From positions 3,472,001 to 3,536,000 of the forward strand of contig NZ_AP021901.1 of assembly GCF_018325905.1 (NCBI RefSeq): DNA of 64,000 nucleotides, given 5' to 3'. The notes under the pieces are model-generated. The model worked only from the letters and a program-made list of their open reading frames with translations. It was not told the origin of the DNA and searched no databases. This DNA comes from Pseudomonas sp. St316 (lineage in GTDB: Bacteria; Pseudomonadota; Gammaproteobacteria; Pseudomonadales; Pseudomonadaceae). The position numbers were made by a program, and so were the translations under genes. This document shows, piece by piece, positions 61,526 through 64,000 of this stretch. Within the stretch, counting starts at the first letter, position 1, and each line of letters begins with the position of its first letter.

Positions 61526-62809
61526 ATGTATCGATCCGTATCGTTGCGCGCTGTGATGTGTTTAAGCACGTTGTTCCCGGCGGCCGTGTTGCACGCGGCC
61601 CCGGATGCGGACATCGAGGCCCTGAAACAGGAACTTCTCGAGCTCAAGCAACGCTACGAGGTCCAGCAAAAGGCCCTGGCGGTGCTCGAGCAGCGGGTTC
61701 GCCAAGTGGAGGATCAACCCGCCGCGCCACCACCCAAGCGCCTGGCCAAGTCCCCGGCCGACATGAAAGGCAACCAGACCGTGGCCGGCGGTGCTGCGAC
61801 AACGTCCGGCGGCAGCGGCTACGGCCAATCCCTGGCCGATGATTCCCAGCCGGCCCAGAGCGTCTCCAACCTTTATGACGAGGCCAGCGGCTTTTTCGGC
61901 GGCGGCAAATTCAGTTTCGAGACCGGCGTGACCTATTCGCGCTACGATACTCGGCAACTGATCCTCAACGGCTTCCTGGCCCTGGATTCGATTTTCCTGG
62001 GCAACATCAACCTCGACCGGATCAAGGCCGACACCTGGACGCTGGACCTCACCGGTCGCTATAACTTTGACAACCGCTGGCAGTTCGACCTCAACGTCCC
62101 GGTGGTCTACCGCGAGTCCACGTACCAGTCAGGCGGCGCGAACAACGGCGCAGCCGGCGTCACCAGCGAAGAAACCGTGACCCGCGACCCCACCATCGGT
62201 GACGTCAACTTCGGCGTCGCCTACAAGTTCATGGATGAGTCGATCAACTCCCCGGACGCGGTGGTCACCCTTCGGGTCAAGGCTCCCACCGGCAAGGACC
62301 CGTTCGGCATCAAGCTGCGGCAATCCCAGGCCAACACCAACTTGTTCGTGCCTGACGACCTGCCCACCGGTAATGGCGTGTGGTCGATCACGCCCGGGCT
62401 TTCGCTGGTCAAGACCTTCGACCCGGCGGTGCTGTTCGGCACCCTCTCCTACACCCATAACTTCGAAGAATCGTTCGACGACATCAGTTCCACGGTCAAC
62501 CAGAAGATCCCAGGCAAGGTGCGGATCGGCGACAGCTTCCAGCTCGGCGCGGGCATCGCCTTTGCCTTGAACGAGAAGATGAGCATGTCGTTCTCGGTTT
62601 CTGACCTGATCCAAAAGAAAAGCAAGCTCAAGCAGGACGGTGGCGACTGGGAATCGGTGGTCTCCAGCGACGCCAACGCCGGCTACTTCAACATCGGCAT
62701 GACCGTCGCCGCGTCCGACAACCTGACCATTGTGCCCAATCTGTCCATCGGGCTGACCGACGATGCGCCGGATTTCACCTTTAGCCTGAAATTCCCGTAC
62801 TACTTCTGA
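61526..62809 (+). CDS. fapF: Fap amyloid outer-membrane secretion channel FapF
   Basis: Outer-membrane beta-barrel of 427 aa that secretes Fap subunits. Signal peptide to LHAA; N-terminal coiled coil ([31 protein letters not shown], about residues 30-63) that gates the channel as trimer; a Pro-rich linker; then a twelve-stranded barrel from about 130, ending FSLKFPYYF with the terminal aromatic needed for assembly. Last gene of the operon; a stem-loop and a REPIN follow. Confidence 0.92.
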   Translation: MYRSVSLRAVMCLSTLFPAAVLHAAPDADIEALKQELLELKQRYEVQQKALAVLEQRVRQVEDQPAAPPPKRLAKSPADMKGNQTVAGGAATTSGGSGYGQSLADDSQPAQSVSNLYDEASGFFGGGKFSFETGVTYSRYDTRQLILNGFLALDSIFLGNINLDRIKADTWTLDLTGRYNFDNRWQFDLNVPVVYRESTYQSGGANNGAAGVTSEETVTRDPTIGDVNFGVAYKFMDESINSPDAVVTLRVKAPTGKDPFGIKLRQSQANTNLFVPDDLPTGNGVWSITPGLSLVKTFDPAVLFGTLSYTHNFEESFDDISSTVNQKIPGKVRIGDSFQLGAGIAFALNEKMSMSFSVSDLIQKKSKLKQDGGDWESVVSSDANAGYFNIGMTVAASDNLTIVPNLSIGLTDDAPDFTFSLKFPYYF

Positions 62810-62812
62810 TGC

Positions 62813-62848
62813 CCTCAGGGATATGTGATAAGCACCTATCCCTGAAGG
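62813..62848 (+). other. Stem-loop at the end of the fap operon
   Basis: CCTCAGGGATATGTG and CACCTATCCCTGAAGG pair over about 14 positions, 4 bp after the fapF stop. There is no U-tract, so it may stabilise the 3' end or work with the REPIN behind it. Confidence 0.5.
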
Positions 62849-62867
62849 CACTGCAAAACAAAAACCT

Positions 62868-62957
62868 TGTGGGAGCGAGCTTGCTCGCGATAGCGGTCTT
62901 CCATTCAACATCCAAGCTGACTGAAAGGGCCTCATCGCGAGCAAGCTCGCTCCCACA
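62868..62957. repeat. REPIN between fapF and the convergent sigma-54 activator gene
   Basis: Inverted arms TGTGGGAGCGAGCTTGCTCG and CGAGCAAGCTCGCTCCCACA, about 90 bp, between two convergent gene ends. Confidence 0.88.
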
Positions 62958-62980
62958 GTTTTTTTTGCGCGCAGATCTAG

Positions 62981-64000
62981 TCAGCGGATCTGATGTTTGT
63001 GCAGCAGGCGATAGAACGTCGGCCGGGATACGCCCAGCACCCTGGCGGCCACGCTCAGGTTGTCGCTGTGACGGTTGAGCACATCGCTCAAGGCCTGGCG
63101 CTCGGCGCGGGTCTTGTAGTCCTCCAGCGTACCCATCGGCGCCGCGACGGCCTGGTGGCTGGCCAGGCCGAGGTCCCGGGCTTCGATTTGACGCCCTTCG
63201 GCCAACACCAAACCGCGACGGACGCGGTTGGCCAGTTCCCGCACATTGCCGGGCCAGTCATGCATACCCATCGCCACCAATGCATCGTCGCTGAAGCTGC
63301 GGGGGCGGCGACCGGTTTCCTGGCTGTAGAAATGGGAAAAGTGGCTGGCCAGCATCGCCAGGTCACCATGACGCTCGCGCAGCGGCGCCATCACTACTTG
63401 CAACACGTTCAAGCGGTAATACAGGTCCTCGCGAAAACGCTTGTGCTCGATGGCCGCCTCAAGGTCCACGTGGGTGGCGGCCAAGACTCGCACATCGACC
63501 GCAATCGGCTGGCTGCCACCGACCCGCTCAATGTGTTTTTCCTGCAGGAAACGCAGCAGGTTGGCCTGTAGCTCCAACGGCAAGTCGCCGATTTCATCGA
63601 GAAACAACGTGCCACCGTGGGCCGCCTCGATCCGCCCGATCTTGCGTTGGTGAGCCCCGGTGAACGCGCCCTTCTCATGCCCGAACAACTCGGACTGGAT
63701 CAGGTGTTCCGGGATGGCACCGCAGTTGATGGCGATAAACGGCTTGTTGCGTCGGTGAGACTGACAATGCAGGGTGCGCGCCACCAGCTCCTTGCCGGTA
63801 CCGCTCTCACCTCGAATCAATACCGGCGACTCGGCGGGCGCCAGCTTGCTTAACAATTTGCGCAGTTCGCGAATCGGCTTGCTGTCGCCCAGCAGGTGAT
63901 GTTCGGGCTGATCAATGTGGATCGAACCCTGTCCCCGCAGGCGCGCCATGCCAAACGCCCGGCCCAGTGTCACCTGGACCCTGGACACGTCGAAGGGCAA
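62981..64000 (-). CDS. Sigma-54-dependent transcriptional activator (partial, 5' end outside window)
   Basis: C-terminal 339 residues of an enhancer-binding protein; the frame runs off the window edge, so the N-terminal sensory part is unseen. AAA+ domain: Walker A RGESGTGKELVART, sigma-54 contact loop in ELFGHEKGAFTGAHQRKI, Walker B GGTLFLDEIGDLPLELQ, and WPGNVRELANRVRR as sensor 2. C-terminal Fis-type helix-turn-helix (NLSVAARVLGVSRPTFYRLL). The part preceding the AAA+ domain resembles VpsR-like regulators. It lies next to fap and is a candidate activator of the sigma-54-type fapA promoter (inference). Confidence 0.9.
   Translation of the reverse strand: MPFDVSRVQVTLGRAFGMARLRGQGSIHIDQPEHHLLGDSKPIRELRKLLSKLAPAESPVLIRGESGTGKELVARTLHCQSHRRNKPFIAINCGAIPEHLIQSELFGHEKGAFTGAHQRKIGRIEAAHGGTLFLDEIGDLPLELQANLLRFLQEKHIERVGGSQPIAVDVRVLAATHVDLEAAIEHKRFREDLYYRLNVLQVVMAPLRERHGDLAMLASHFSHFYSQETGRRPRSFSDDALVAMGMHDWPGNVRELANRVRRGLVLAEGRQIEARDLGLASHQAVAAPMGTLEDYKTRAERQALSDVLNRHSDNLSVAARVLGVSRPTFYRLLHKHQIR

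Overview
The window is a chromosomal segment of a Pseudomonas of the P. fluorescens group. This rests on the gene content (mtlEFGKDYZ with an AraC-type mtlR, mexEF-oprN, a fapABCDEF amyloid operon, a DUF1652 protein, ybiT, lpxO), on high GC with Pseudomonas-like codon use, and on a dense population of REP/REPIN palindromes of the GTGGGAGCGAGCTTGCTCGCGAT type. No rRNA, tRNA, CRISPR array, prophage or insertion sequence was seen.

Layout: 0-2.3 kb, an outer-membrane efflux lipoprotein and a short-chain dehydrogenase. 2.4-5.3 kb, a minus-strand FadL/thioesterase pair behind a TetR regulator, with two similar GTGAC...GTCAC dyads in the two promoter regions. 5.4-7.8 kb, a VOC protein, a divergent LysR regulator and a periplasmic solute-binding protein. 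8.2-14.1 kb, mexEF-oprN closed by a strong terminator. 14.3-15.4 kb, an anchored HEAT/TPR protein. 15.6-26.2 kb, a signalling island: a KaiC-like double ATPase coupled to a hybrid kinase, facing a five-gene overlapping minus-strand operon (CHASE3-GAF hybrid kinase with three receivers, CheR, CheB catalytic domain, receiver-kinase, single receiver), then a divergent single receiver. 26.3-27.6 kb, a glycosyltransferase. 27.6-37.3 kb, the mannitol/sorbitol/arabitol regulon. 37.4-40.9 kb, a DUF1652 protein, a short threonine dehydratase behind a classical attenuator, a PQQ-type sugar dehydrogenase and a small secreted protein. 41.1-44.0 kb, ku and an unusual LigD. 44.2-48.6 kb, lpxO, ybiT and an MFS exporter. 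48.6-49.5 kb, a repeat-only region with two inverted copies of a ~280-bp element. 49.5-57.4 kb, a hydrolase, azoR with divergent LysR, MmcQ-like and DUF1294 proteins, uppP, a Cache chemoreceptor, and pnuC with an NadR-like kinase. 57.5-62.8 kb, the complete fap functional-amyloid operon, followed by a convergent sigma-54 activator gene cut by the window end.

Most notable points: (1) a 21-codon leader peptide and mutually exclusive hairpins upstream of the threonine dehydratase; (2) a LigD with no phosphoesterase domain and with the ligase nucleophile lysine replaced by glutamine, while the polymerase aspartates remain; (3) a candidate sigma-54 promoter with IHF-like and upstream dyad sites before fapA, close to an enhancer-binding-protein gene; (4) the KaiC/CheR/CheB/multi-receiver island, for which I know no described system; (5) REPINs placed inside operons exactly after the most abundantly needed product (mtlE|mtlF and fapC|fapD); (6) AANAANAA Crc/Hfq-type motifs in front of mtlR and mtlE.
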